A DNA stretch of 64,000 nt from Macrosoma leucophasiata (taxonomy: Eukaryota > Arthropoda > Insecta > Lepidoptera > Hedylidae): assembly GCA_036365455.1 (NCBI GenBank), contig JAWQUS010000003.1, forward strand, positions 1,694,001 through 1,758,000, given 5' to 3'. Of the stretch, positions 34,021-44,703 are shown piece by piece (positions within the stretch are counted from its first letter, which is position 1; each line of letters begins with the position of its first letter). The translations under genes were made by a program, and so were the position numbers. Below the pieces are notes generated by a model. That model saw only the letters and a program-made list of their open reading frames with translations. It made no database searches and had not been told where the DNA came from.

Positions 34021-35903
34021 ATGTCTGAGGAGAAAAGGAAGCATGAGGCAGCTTTTGCCATCCTGCTGAAAAGCAGTAAAATCAATTCAAAATTCAACCG
34101 CATTATGCAGGAATTACCGGACCCCCTGCCCGACGGATTCTTGGAATCCATTTGTGAGGGTGCAAGACTCTCAAAGCCCCGCTCACGCTCCCCGCGCTCT
34201 CGATCGCCCACTCAGAGCCGCTCTGTCTCGGACCATTCAGAGTCCGTTTGTTCTCCGGACACATCCCAGTCCGCAGCCCCCCCACTCTTGGACCAAGCAG
34301 AGTCCGCCACCCCCTCCCCCACTCCCGGCCAGGAACGCTCTACGGACTCAGACGCAATGTCCGTAGGACAGGCGTCCAATGAGGAGTCCGCCTCCGACAC
34401 AGACGACTTCACGCTCGTCAAAGGAGGCAAGCGAAAGCGGAAAACCCGTAAAACCCAGGCCGAGGAGCCCTCCGTTCCCGCCAAAGCTGTAAGAATCACA
34501 GCCTCTCCCCCCACCCCCGCGATAACCTCTCGAGGTAGCGCATCTCCCGCGCACCAATCCCAAGCCAGCTCGCCCTCAGCGAGATCGCAGGCTAGCGCCC
34601 CAGGAGCGCCTAAATCCAAACGCCCCCCCCCCCCCCACTCAAACTCCTAGGGTCCGACAAATTCAATTGGACCGACCTCTCAGCATCGCTGAAGGTCAAA
34701 GGGGTCGTCCCCCTCCATACCAGGTGGAATCCCAAGGATGGGTGTTACACCATCCAACTTGAGTCCTCCTCCCACCACCGTACAGCCACCTCGCTCTTTG
34801 ACGAGAGAGGCTTACAGTATTTTACATACGCCCTCCCAGAGGAGAAACGGCGTCGCGTTGTCATACGCAACCTCCCCATTTTCCTCACACCCGAGGAGAT
34901 TATGACCGACCTCAAAGAGGTCAAAGCCCTCCCCGTGCAGCAAGTGCATAGGATGCACCGCGGGCACAGGGGCCAAAACGGGCACCTTGAAATGGTGTTA
35001 GTCATTCTTGACAACACCAAGGAAGCCACCGCAATCTTCAACATTAAAGATGTTGCGGGACTCGGTGGCATCCGTGTCGAGCCCCCTAACAAAAGGGGAT
35101 ACATAGGGCAGTGTCATAACTGCCAACGATACGGCCATGCCTCAGGTCGGTGCAAAATGCGCCCCAGGTGCGTTAAGTGCCTGGAAGACCACGGCACGGC
35201 CGATTGCACACGCCCCAAGGATAGAGCTGCATGCTCGGAGCCCCCGAGCTGTATACTCTGCGGGCAGGCAGGCCACCCCGCCAATTATAGGGGATGCAAA
35301 GAGGCTCCCAAAGCGGCACGAATCCCCATCAGGGGTCGTCGCCCAATCCCACCCAGAGCGGCCCCTCAATTCGAGAGGACCCCCAACCCCATCTTGGCCC
35401 CCGCATGGAGGACCGGTCCGCCGCCCTCCCTCATGAGCACCACCCATTTCCCCCTTCTTAAAGGAGTGATCCCCCCGCCCACGACCACTCCGGTCGCTCG
35501 GGCACCCGCGAAGGCCCCTCAGGCCGCTCCAAAATCGGTCCCAGCCCCAGCCCCGGCCCCGGCTCCCGCCCCGGCCCCGGCTCCGGCCCCCGCTCCGGCC
35601 CCCGTGCCAACTCCCATCAGGCCCCCGCTGGCCGCTACGGCCGCACCACGCCACAAACCCACCCAGGCCCCTCAGGCTCAACCCATGGCCCCTCAGGCTC
35701 CCGCCCCCGGCCCCCCTCAGGCGCCACTCGACCTCATCAGCGAGGTACTCTCTTTTTCGCTCATGTTTGACATGAGCAAACTCCAGCCCCTGCTGGACAG
35801 ATACTGCTACTTTAAAGCAAATCCCCACCTTCCCAACGCCAGGGTAGAAATGGTCCTGGCCGCAGCCGACGTCAACCGGCTGATAAACAACACCCCCCGG
35901 TAA
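34021..35903 (+). pseudogene. ORF1 / gag-like nucleic-acid-binding protein (one frameshift)
   Basis: The start at ATG 34021 has a good context (aacatgt); an in-frame ATG at 33901 is the alternative. The first segment (to the stop at 34648-34650) is a basic, Ser/Arg- and Ser/Pro-rich N-terminus. The frame breaks in a run of 14 C (34623-34636). The next frame then stays open to TAA at 35901-35903. It carries a PRE_C2HC-type region followed by three zinc knuckles at about 35113-35290: CHNCQRYGHASGRC (CX2CX4HX4C), CVKCLEDHGTADC (CX2CX3HX4C) and CILCGQAGH..C (CX2CX4HX6C). This arrangement is typical of Jockey/X-element gag proteins, which coat the RNA. A Pro-Ala dipeptide run lies at about 35540-35610. 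One missing C or two extra C would account for the break, which could also be an assembly error. Confidence 0.88.
34623..34636 (+). other. Poly-C run with frameshift in ORF1
   Basis: There are 14 consecutive C. The upstream frame runs into TAG 12 bases later. The downstream zinc-knuckle frame opens only after a stop at 34611, so the switch must occur in or next to this run. Confidence 0.9.
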
Positions 35904-35948
35904 ACCCAAAATGAACATACGGCCCTTAACTAATTTATCTAGCAGGAT

Positions 35949-35977
35949 AAAACCCTATTCACTTAGAATAGGGTTTT
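35949..35977 (+). promoter_or_regulatory. Perfect 12-bp hairpin just after the ORF2 start
   Basis: The arms are 35949-35960 (aaaaccctattc) and 35966-35977 (gaatagggtttt), with the 5-base loop actta. The hairpin lies 38 bases after the ORF2 ATG and within 50 bases of the ORF1 stop. A role in termination-reinitiation is possible but unproven. It overlaps the codons for the conserved RIGFFNANG motif. Confidence 0.6.
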
Positions 35978-36193
35978 TTAACGCCAATGGCATGTCAGGC
36001 CTCCGCGATGAGCTGGGAGAATTTCTCCGCGATAAAAATATTGATGTCTTCCTCATCCAGGAGACATTTTTAAAACCCGCCCGCCGTAACCCAAGCTTGG
36101 CCAATTATAGTTTAGTACGAAACGATCGTACAGACGGTGCCCTCGGAGGCACCCTTATATATTACAAGAGGACGCTGCATTGCACGCCTCTAT

Positions 36194-36202
36194 CCCCCCC
36201 CC
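36194..36202 (+). other. Poly-C run with frameshift in ORF2
   Basis: There are nine consecutive C. Removing one would join the N-terminal endonuclease frame to the downstream frame that begins DDLENI. Confidence 0.9.
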
Positions 36203-38863
36203 GACGACCTGGAGAACATTGAAGTCTCAGTTTGCCTACTAGCGATGACCGGTCATCAGCCGATCACTATAGTGTCGGCGTATCTATCTCCCCAACGCGA
36301 TCTCTTAGTAGGCGACCTAGATCGTCTATTTAAGCTTGGCGACTCCGTCATAGTGGCAGGAGATCTCAACGCCAAACACATAATGTGGAGCTGTAACTCG
36401 TCTAATGCACGAGGGACAGTTCTTGAACGCTATCTTGACAGAGCACCTATAGACATTCTAGTGCCACTCGAACCCACCCACTATTGTTATGACGACAACA
36501 TGGGACGACCCGACATACTCGATCTAGCGCTCGTAAAGAATGTAAACTTGCGTTTACACTCTATACGAGTGCTACACGAGCTTGACTCTGACCATAGACC
36601 TCTTATCATAGAATTTATCCCCCATAGCGGCCCCACTGATACAGGTCGTAGCGACATCCCGATGAGAGTGGTGACCGACTGGTCTCAAGTGAGATCCAAG
36701 TTGGCCGCCACCACATCCGCAGACTTAGATACGATCCCCTCCCTGATAGAGACCACTGACGAAGTCAATAGTGCGATCCTTACTCTCACTAATCACGTAC
36801 AATCTGTCGTAGACGGATGCTCAGAGGAAAAACCCGCGACTGTACCCAGTCACGCCGTTATCCCTGAGCACGTACGGGAGATAGTGAGGGAAAGGAATGC
36901 AACTACCAGAGCTTACTACTCTGCCCCAACGGCCGATAGAAAATCCACCATGCGATACTGGCAACGTCAGGCCAAGAAATGCAAGGTGGAAGTCTATAAC
37001 GGCCGCTGGGAGCAAAAGCTCACTGACCTTGATCCCACTCATACAGAGTATTGGAAGCTTTTCAGCTGCTTCAAATCTCCCAACGAGGCATCCATGCCTC
37101 CCCTCATCCGTCCCAACCAACCGCCAGCCTTCGATGACTTCGAAAAGTCCGAATGCCTGGCGAGCGAACTCGAGACTCAATGCTCTCCAAGTACGATGCC
37201 GATAGCTGCCGATCATTTAGATAAGATTAACTCTGAAGTCGAACGTAGGAACGCGAGACCGCCAACCCCTCCGCGCGAAACCGGTCCCATTCCCGACACG
37301 CAGTTCGATGAAAACGCTAACGACAATAGCGAAAATAATGATGATCCTCTCAGACCTGTGACAGTCGTAGAGGTGTCAGACCTGATCAAGCGTCTAAAAG
37401 TGCGGAAAGCGCCGGGTGCGGACGGCGTTTCCAATCGCACAGTTAGAAACTTTCCCCCCTTGCTCATTGCCCTTTTGGCTGCGATACTCAACGCAGCGTT
37501 TAAAAATAGTATGTTTCCACCCGCGTGGAAAGAGGCCACAGTTATCGGGTTTAAAAAGCCCGGTAAGCCGAGCAACCAGGCCTCGTCATACAGGCCGATA
37601 AGTCTGCTCAGTTCTCTCAGTAAACTTTACGAGCGCGTCGTGTACGCTCGACTCTTAGATTTCACCCGAGTGCGGCACTTGATCCCGGACGAACAGTTCG
37701 GGTTCCGTGCTCGCCACTCCTGTGTCCATCAAGTACATCGAATCACTGAGCATATACTCAGTAAATTCGATAGAAAGATTATGACGGGAGCCCTCTTCTT
37801 CGATATCGCTAAAGCGTTCGACCGCGTGTGGCACAACGGCTTATTATATAAGCTGTACACTCTCGGAGTGCCCACCCAAATCGTGCACATCATTCGCGAT
37901 TTTCTGTCGGACAGAGGCTTTCGATATCGAGTTGAGGGTACCCTTTCGAACCGTCACACCATAACAGCCGGTGTTCCCCAAGGATCCGTACTCTCCCCCC
38001 TCCTGTTCACGCTATACACTAGCGATATCCCTGTCCGCCACGGCGTTCAGGTGGCAATGTACGCTGACGACACTGCTATTTACGTCTCTGGCAGAAAGCC
38101 AGAGATCATAAGGAAAGCCCTGCAAGCGGCGGCCAAAGACCTTGAGTCTTGGTTCCGCCGCTGGCGTATAGAGGTAAATCCTAGCAAGAGCGCTGCCATA
38201 CTCTTTATACGGGACCGCGCTCCCAGACCTAACGTAGCCCCAGTCCTTATGTTTGACGAGCCTATCCCCTGGATGGACAAAATCAAATACTTAGGAGTGA
38301 CGCTTGATCGGCATCTGACCTTCGCTGCACATGTAAAAGCAGCGCGCGCAAAGGCTGCATTCGTGTTGTCCCAATTACATTGTTTATTAAACAAAAAGAG
38401 CAAGCTATCGGCCCGGAACAAACTCCGTGCCTATACGTCCTGCATAAGGCCCATACTATGTTACGCGTCCCCGGTATTCGCCCACGCGAAAAACACAATA
38501 TTACATAAGCTTCAAACTTTGCAGAATCGATTCTTACGTAGAGCCGTAGGCGCGCCTTGGTACGTACGTAATAAAAACTTGCACATTGACGCAAATCTGC
38601 CTACCATCCGGCAGTTTATGAAGCGAGCTTCAGCGAGCTATTTCGATCGGGCGAGTCACCACCCGAATCCGCTGGTCAGAGCGGCCGCGATTTACACTCC
38701 TTTTGATCGCGCCAAAAGGAGACGTCCAAGGCACGTCTTAAAAGATCCGGACGATGAGACCACGTTGGCCATCGCCGCTATGAATAATCATTTACAGAAC
38801 CACACTGCACAAACCGCCAACAATACAACGCGCCGACGCGTTTCGCGCCGCGCCCGCCCCTGA

Positions 38864-39150
38864 TCCCGACCCTATCTCCGGCCCCACGAGGCCGATGACA
38901 TTCCGGTTATCGCCAACCGAATGGAGTAGAGCGAAAGTTGCACCGCCCATAATCGCATATGTCTCATATGTCTCTCCGCAACGTCCTAAGCCGAGGCACG
39001 GACCCGCATGGGTCACCCTTAGGCAGTTGCGCTAAATTTTTAGGCTGGAGCGCCCTCTGCGCTCGCCGATTGCCCGGTGAAGTAGACTAGTGCCGTCTCG
39101 AGACAGGCCGCCTACAAAAAGCCCGACCTAAAAAAAAAAAAAAAAAAAAA
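38864..39150 (+). other. 3' UTR and poly-A tail of the Jockey-like element
   Basis: The UTR holds the stretch ctccgcaacgtcctaagccg, the ggcagttgcgctaaattt motif and gattgcccggtgaagtagac, then 21 A. Diverged versions of the first two flank the nest (33047-33101 and 39231-39290), and the last two recur on the minus strand at about 60603-60690. Confidence 0.85.
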
Positions 39151-39168
39151 ACCTGCGCATCGCATTCA
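39151..39168 (+). repeat. Target-site duplication, right copy
   Basis: These 18 bp follow the poly-A tail directly and match 33132-33149 perfectly. Confidence 0.92.
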
Positions 39169-39290
39169 ACTTGCGATGCGAATTGCTGCGATTCGATTCA
39201 GGTGGCCATCGCAGTTTTGTGTATCCGCCCCGTAGGCAGTTGCACCAAATTTATTTAATCTGGGAGCCCTTTGCTCTACTTTACAAATTC

Positions 39291-40130
39291 CTGTAGAATC
39301 AGTCAGTATCTATCTTTACGTCCGTCACGTCGCCGTCGGTTGTGTGACGTAAGCATAATTTTGGCTTACATGTGTTGTTGGATGCAGCGACACGGGTCGC
39401 ACTCCGCAACTTGTGGGCACTTCATGATTAATTGGTCTTTTTCTTCTTTGTACCGACTTATTTACGTTAAGGGGAAGTTGAAAAAGTTCAGAAAAGCACA
39501 CTCTTTATAAGCCTATATCCTCTGTACCTTAGCAAACGTCATTAGGAATTGACTTGCAAAAAAATACGTTGTTATCATAAAAAAATATCTGATCAACTCC
39601 TCGAACAGTATAAAGTTCAAAACACTCAAAAACATTACCGTCCAATTTCATTTGTTAAAAAATCATACTTAATATCTCCATGCCGCCGGGAAGGTTTTTA
39701 AATAAATCTACAAACGCAAGGCGCACTTATTTCCACTTCACGAACTGAAATGTAGCAACTCAAACTTCAATCACAACTTACCTCTTTAGCATTGCCATCT
39801 ATTTGATGCTTAATCTTAACGATCGCATTTACCATTATTGCGCCACTTACGTATTTTCTCATGCTGAATTTCCAGGGAATAAGTTCCGGAGAGTCTAATT
39901 TATCTAGCTCTAAGAAGTGCTTCAATTACATGGTGTTGTTATTTTTGACAGTCTTAACCATCTTTAGCTTTACTAGTAAAGCATTTACATAAGAATCGTT
40001 TGGTTTTGATGTAGTGTAATAGTTGTAGAAGGTTTAGGAGTCCGCATTCTCATCTCGATTTAAAATTGATTCTTACTTAAAGCTTGGGGCCTGGGCACGC
40101 TTTGGTACGTGCTTTACTAAAAAGTAAAAA
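39291..40130. other. No feature recognised
   Basis: AT-rich, no coding signal. Confidence 0.55.
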
Positions 40131-40322
40131 AAACTGGTTGCCTGTAAAGTCGGTTTTACGGACGAAGATTTTACGTGACAACGTCTTTTTCTCGGTAGAA
40201 AGGCATTCGCCGGTCCGGCAGGCCTCTCTCTCGTTCGGTGACTCATCGTTACGTTACCGGGCGTAACACTTTTTCATGAGTGACTCCGAGCCGCAACCTA
40301 ATTTAAGACGTTGTCACGTAAA
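40131..40322 (+). mobile_element. Element H, copy 1
   Basis: It matches the minus strand of 47750-47941 from actggttgcctgtaaagtcg through cgccggtccggcaggcctct to aagacgttgtcacgt. A subterminal inverted pair (ttacgtgacaacgtctt / aagacgttgtcacgtaa) suggests a foldback DNA element. Both copies share the same open frame (LPVKSVLR.KILRDNVFF..), but no known domain is seen in it. Confidence 0.75.
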
Positions 40323-41009
40323 AAAATGTACACAGATAGACGTAAACTACCATAAAGTAATTCATGGAAATAGCATCCATATGATTCTGCCTTCATAAGT
40401 CCATTCAAAAAACCCGTGCCACATCTAGAAACTTTGTAGCTGGGTGTATCGTTTTTCTGTTGCACGCACAAAGCGCGTATTAAGCTTAGCGAAATGAGTG
40501 GTTCGCTTTACGTTTTAATACTCTCGACAGTTATGGTCTGCTAACAAATGTGTTTGTTTCGCCAGAGGTTTGAGCGTTCGCTGGAATACTTCTGTAAATT
40601 GTGGTTCGAGTTTATTTTTCTGTTTCAGTGAATGACTGCACCAGCATTTTGTATATAAGAGGGAACTGGGTACTGCGAAATATGTTTTTTGCTATGGTAG
40701 CTCTAGGTATTACGGTTATTATCTTTTGTAGAAAGAAAATAATAGATAATGACACCCCAGTTGTAAGCATCTTTGGAAAAGCCCTAAATGGGTGATCGAG
40801 TTATTTCAGCCGAAATGAGGATGACGATTATATCAAAGTGAACTGTAAGCTTGATCACCACTTTCCTTGTATAAAAACTATCAGAATTGCTACTGCTAAG
40901 TCTGATGTTATCATCGCTGGAACCCTTTGTTGATGGCCCATAAGCGTGAAATGTTTTCTTATTAGGAACCTTTATACTGTTGTTGTTTTATCATTGCAAA
41001 GGATCAATT
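40323..41009. other. No feature recognised
   Basis: A 64-codon frame at 40601-40795 has a hydrophobic stretch but no known domain. Confidence 0.5.
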
Positions 41010-41140
41010 CACTCGTCATTAAGAACAAGTTTTACTACGAGGCCAATTCTGAAATTGCGAAAAAAAATCTGCTGCTCCACTCTGGTCTTTCCAGGCGAAG
41101 ATTTCAGAATTGGCTCCAAAGTAGTTCATAATGATGAGTA
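41010..41140. mobile_element. Foldback element with ~40-bp inverted ends
   Basis: The left arm (ctcgtcattaagaac...ggccaattctgaaatt) and the right arm (aatttcagaattggctcc-like...gttcataatgatgag) are inverted copies with a few mismatches. It is unclassified. Confidence 0.72.
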
Positions 41141-41180
41141 AAAATGCCCCTGTGTAATTTTTTAAATGTCTCGTAAATAA

Positions 41181-41441
41181 TCTATATCTATATATATAAA
41201 AATCAATTGCTGTTCGTTAGTCTCACTAAAACTCGAGAACGGCTTAACCGATTTGGCTAATTTTGGTTTTGAATGATTTTTGGAAATCCAGGGAAGGTTT
41301 AAAAGATAATAAAATATGAAGAAATTGAAGGAAAATAGTAAAAACCACAATTTTATTTTCTCATACAAATAATCCGTATCTATCAAACCCTTGACACATT
41401 ATTTATTTCTGAGGCAATACGAAGTTTGCCGGATCAGCTAG
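41181..41441 (+). mobile_element. Short non-autonomous Helitron
   Basis: It starts TC (tctatatctatatatataaa) after an A and ends CTAG (41438-41441) before a T, fitting the A|T insertion site. The 3' hairpin ggcaa/ttgcc lies just before the end (about 41412-41430: ggcaatacgaagtttgcc). Early sequence gttcgttagtctcactaaaa is typical of lepidopteran Helitrons. Confidence 0.82.
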
Positions 41442-41741
41442 TATTTTATATAAATAACCTAGATACTTTAAAAATATCGCACCTGCAAACTTCTTATCAC
41501 CGCAATTACAATGCAAACCACACGTCCGATATATTATTTACATTAAAAATGCCTCCAAATCTTCTATCCACACATAGCACGCAAATTATAATATCAGATT
41601 CGTTTACCGACGTAACATCGCATCAAAATTCAATTTTGTTCATCACAATAACGATGGCACCGGGTGTCGTTCGGTATTCCTAATTGCTTGCTTTGTGATG
41701 CAAGTTTACCAAACATCACGATCTCTACATTATTCTTGCCT

Positions 41742-41917
41742 TTCTTTAAACGTCTGCTACACGGTATTAAGCAGCGGTTTAAACAAAGGTTTGATACAGT
41801 GTAGACTGTTGTTTTATGCCAAATATCACATGACATTCATACGTCCTTGGTAGCAGGGCTTGCGTTGCAAACCATTGGCAGAAGCGTTGGTTTGAAACCG
41901 TGTAGCCGCATGTTTAA
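41742..41917. mobile_element. Foldback element next to the piggyBac relic
   Basis: The left end ttaaacgtctgctacacgg and the right end ccgtgtagccgcatgtttaa are near-inverted copies. The right end supplies the TTAA used by the piggyBac relic. Similar accgtgtag motifs occur at about 45118 and 45188. Confidence 0.55.
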
Positions 41918-42450
41918 CCTCCTGAGGCCTGGGATATTTTAAAGTAAGAAATTACTTTTAAAAATATCCTAAACTTTTAATTATGTTTTTAGTTTATAGA
42001 ATTGCAAAAAAAATAAATAAATAAATTCTGGTGGCATATTGTAGATTTTCTTAATGTATTATATATATTATATAAGTTCCCAATGAGTACTCAAAACGTG
42101 ATCTATTCACAATGTTCTTTATTATTTGAATGCCATACTGGCTTGACCAATACTTTTTAATCATTGGCAAATTAATGCTATCCATTATTAACAAAATTCC
42201 ATTAAAACCTTTTAATTTTTTCAAAGATAGTTTGAATTCCTATTCATGTTTTAGCAGATACCTATGTTATGTTTGTGGCATCTGCCATAAGTTCTAACAT
42301 ATTTTTATTTATTTAGCTATTGTTCGAAGTACTCTTTATCCGTCCATGAATCAGTGCTAATCAATTTATATCTTGGCTGAAAATTTGGATTTTCTATGGG
42401 TAAAAAATTGCCGATCCAACTATTAGGTATTTGTCGCCAAGGCCGATCTA

Positions 42451-42690
42451 TCATTTTGCACACCCAGTTCTTACACGACCTCGTGGTCTCTCACTTGCAC
42501 CACGTCTATTTCTTCTTGTACGACTCCTAGAAGAAGTTACGTTTTTTTTTAACTCGGATTCTGGCTGACTTTTTTCGGTAGAAGAACCGGAAGAACTTGA
42601 ACTCGAGGAAATACTGTCGTCATTTTGCATTGGCACGACTTCTGGATCGTCTTCATCAGTTATATAGAGTTCCGAATCGTATAAAATATC
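42451..42690 (-). pseudogene. Acidic/Ser-rich remnant, possible piggyBac transposase N-terminus
   Basis: The minus frame reads DILYDSELYITDEDDPEVVP, a Ser run, a Ser/Glu stretch and then a basic KNVTSSRSRTRRNRR region, and stops at 42451. An acidic N-terminus is common in piggyBac-type transposases (family knowledge). No DDD catalytic domain is visible. Identity rests mainly on its position inside the TTAA-bounded element. Confidence 0.5.
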
Positions 42691-42763
42691 TTAATTACAT
42701 TATCATTAATACCGGATAGTAAGGAAAAACGTTCGAAATATGCCGCATTATAGGAAAACATTT

Positions 42764-42843
42764 CTATGTCATACAGGTATTACACTGGGCTCCATTCATT
42801 TGACCTAGTCATTGGGACCTCATGTAATACCTGTATGACATAG
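42764..42843. repeat. 21-bp inverted repeat inside the piggyBac relic
   Basis: The arms ctatgtcatacaggtattac(a) at 42764-42784 and their exact complement at 42823-42843 enclose 38 bp. It may be a nested small element or a subterminal repeat of the relic. Confidence 0.75.
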
Positions 42844-43934
42844 GGTATTTCAACACTCGCTGTGCAGCTAGCATGCCAATTCCGACAGTTATTCAAGACA
42901 TTTTGAACAAAAAGTTTCTAGACTAAGAAAGATAACATAAATACTTATCATAATCATTAATATTTTACCAATAAGAACGAAATTACTTAACAGGTCGTTC
43001 TGATCGAAACGCCATTGTTACCACGAATGAAAAAATAAAACTCCTAAACGTTAATTTGACAGTCAATAAATGCTTAAAATGGGAGACAGATACCTTGTCA
43101 ATTGAACAGTAAAAATACCAACCACTTTTAACAGATGGAGTTGTCACGAATTTTTAAATCCTATGTATTAAATATATGACGCGGGGCCCCAGGAGGTTAA
43201 AACCACGCGTACGACCAGGGCCATGAAACTTAGTACAAAATAATTCAACACTTTTTTCCATATACACTAGCGCCAACTAGCGACGAATGCCCCGCCAGAA
43301 AATAAACTTTTGCTAATTAATGTCACAATATGGCAGGAGATGTCACTAGTAACTCTGTATATTTTGTTAATTAATATTTCATGTTTAAATAATTATAGTA
43401 ATTATATATTCACTATAATATTGCTCAGTATTTTTTTTTAAGAAAATAAAAATGCATTTAATAATGTTTTGAAAAATATGATGAATTGACCTGTATTGTC
43501 TATGGCTCGTAATTTTATTTACTCTGGTATTTATCTATTTGTTTATTGGTAGTATTTATTACATTTATCGTTTTATTAAGTATTTTATTTTAATGGTTTT
43601 ATTATATGTATTATATCTGTATGTACCATGTATTAGTGCCATTATAAATCATTTCACATCTGTGGTTCATTCTCGCTAAGGTTCCTGTTGAAAACCAGCG
43701 TCAGGTACCTCATATACGAAGTTACCTGACATTTACTGAACAGGAGACATTTTTGACGCAGCCGTGAGGCACATATTACGTGAAGGTATGTACCTAATAA
43801 TTTTAGAAATTGTGTTGTCTTTTCTTTGTTTATTGTTAGCAACGTTTTATGTCTGTTTTATGTGTCTCGCTGTGTGCCAAATAAATGTTTCTTTCTTTCT
43901 TATGCAAGAATCTTTTCCTCAAATACCGCACAAC

Positions 43935-44000
43935 TCTGTTGTGGGCATCTTTGGGGAAGACTTTGTCCAGCAGTAGATGTCTTTCAGCTGGAGTGATGAT
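43935..44000 (+). mobile_element. Short LINE-tail-like fragment
   Basis: The sequence catctttggggaagactttg and cagcagtagatgtctttc...gatgatg resembles the RTE-type tails at 29201 and 59620 and the end of family G. The fragment is very short. Confidence 0.5.
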
Positions 44001-44666
44001 GGGAAATATTCTAAATATAAATTTCCGAAGTTTTATACCTATTTTGAATTTGAAATTCTTGTTTACCAAATGGCACATAAAAGTGATGTATTGTTACTTT
44101 TTAAGTAATTAAGTTTTTTTAATCTGAAAATCTTCACTGTACGTTTATTATTTATAAGATGCTTTGTTGCTTGGCTCAATGCTGATTTAGCTGTACAAAA
44201 CTGTTGAAATAATGATTTTGTGATGTATTATTATCATTACTGTTAAATTATTTGTAAGTGAAGGTATGGAAAGAGAATGTCTAGTTTTATTTTGCCAAAC
44301 TTATGTTTTGTCAGTTCGTAAAAGAGAAAATGTAACATTCTGGTGATGTATTGAACTATTTTAAGTTGTAGTAATTTTTGAACAATTATTTATTTAATTG
44401 AAAAAATAAAATAAATTTCTGTCAATGTATCAATTGTATTTCCCCTTAACTTTTTTTTCTTTCGTATCACAAGCAATTAAAATATTCTCAGTTATTATAT
44501 ATCTACATATGTTCTTATGTTGAACTAAATTTGAAATAAAACACTTCAAAAGTATATACCTTATTTTATTTTTGACTTGATAAGCAGTGTTGTTATTTAC
44601 ATTAAACAGAAAATTAAACGGCGTATCGGCTGCCTTTAAATATTGTTTATCAATGTTTTTTTTTTT

Positions 44667-44703
44667 ATTCTAAACAAGAGGTAATAAACCACTTGTTTAG
44701 AAT
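44667..44703. repeat. 15-bp hairpin with one mismatch
   Basis: attctaaacaagagg (44667-44681) against ccacttgtttagaat (44689-44703). Confidence 0.75.

Larger units (their letters stand above)
35911..38863 (+). pseudogene. ORF2: AP-like endonuclease plus reverse transcriptase (one frameshift)
   Basis: ATG 35911 lies 7 bases after the ORF1 stop. The first frame (35911-36201, 97 codons) has the endonuclease N-terminus (FFNANG, QETFLKP). The frame then breaks in nine C (36194-36202), and the rest is open in another frame to TGA at 38861-38863, giving about 980 codons in all. Further endonuclease motifs are SAYLSP, AGDLNAKH and SDHRPL. The reverse-transcriptase domain follows, with VRKAPGADG, FFDIAKAFDRVWH, VPQGSVLSPLLF and the catalytic YADD at about 38060-38071. 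The basic C-terminus has no RNase H. The protein would nick target DNA and prime cDNA synthesis on it. Every catalytic motif looked for is present, so one base is the only obvious defect. Confidence 0.92.
33150..39150 (+). mobile_element. Full-length Jockey-clade non-LTR retrotransposon
   Basis: The element has a 5' UTR, ORF1, ORF2, a 3' UTR and a poly-A tail of about 21 A. It is flanked by a perfect 18-bp direct repeat (33132-33149 and 39151-39168, beginning acctgcgcat), the target-site duplication expected from target-primed reverse transcription. A complete 5' region and an intact duplication suggest a fairly recent insertion. There is no RNase H domain after the reverse transcriptase, as is usual in the Jockey clade. 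Both ORFs carry one frameshift in a poly-C run, so this copy as written would not make intact proteins. The exact 5' base is uncertain by a few bases because the duplication and the element start may share sequence. Confidence 0.93.
33102..39230. mobile_element. Palindromic foldback element split by the Jockey insertion
   Basis: The halves are 33102-33149 (starts gggcggtcatataaaactgc) and 39169-39230 (ends gcagttttgtgtatccgccc). The ends are inverted: gggcgg..a.a.aaaactgcgatg reads inward from each side, with cacctg further in. The element is about 110 bp without the Jockey. The flanks are tta on the left and cgta on the right, consistent with a decayed 3-bp TTA-type duplication (PIF/Harbinger-like). 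It predates the Jockey insertion because the Jockey target-site duplication lies inside it. Confidence 0.72.
33047..39290 (+). mobile_element. Older Jockey 3' tail surrounding the nest
   Basis: The left part (about 33047-33101: ctccgcaac..cttaagccgagg...gacccgca) and the right part (about 39231-39290: gtaggcagttgcaccaaatttattt...gggagccctttgctc) align in order with the 3' UTR of the young element (about 38970-39065). The simplest reading is an older, diverged relative whose tail was interrupted first by the foldback element. Confidence 0.7.
41918..43196 (-). mobile_element. piggyBac-like element relic
   Basis: TTAA lies at both edges (41914-41917 and 43197-43200). The terminal inverted repeats are cctcctgaggcc (left) and cctcctggggcc (right, inverted). 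TTAA duplications are diagnostic of piggyBac transposition. It is 1279 bp long, too short for an intact element. Orientation is given by the transposase-like remnant. Confidence 0.8.

Noticed and set aside
34212..34619. 135-codon minus-strand frame
   Set aside because: Antisense of the Ser/Pro-rich ORF1 N-terminus.
35142..35918. 258-codon minus-strand frame over ORF1
   Set aside because: It is the antisense of the zinc-knuckle and Pro-Ala region. GC-rich codons keep it open by chance, and the plus strand has the clear domains.
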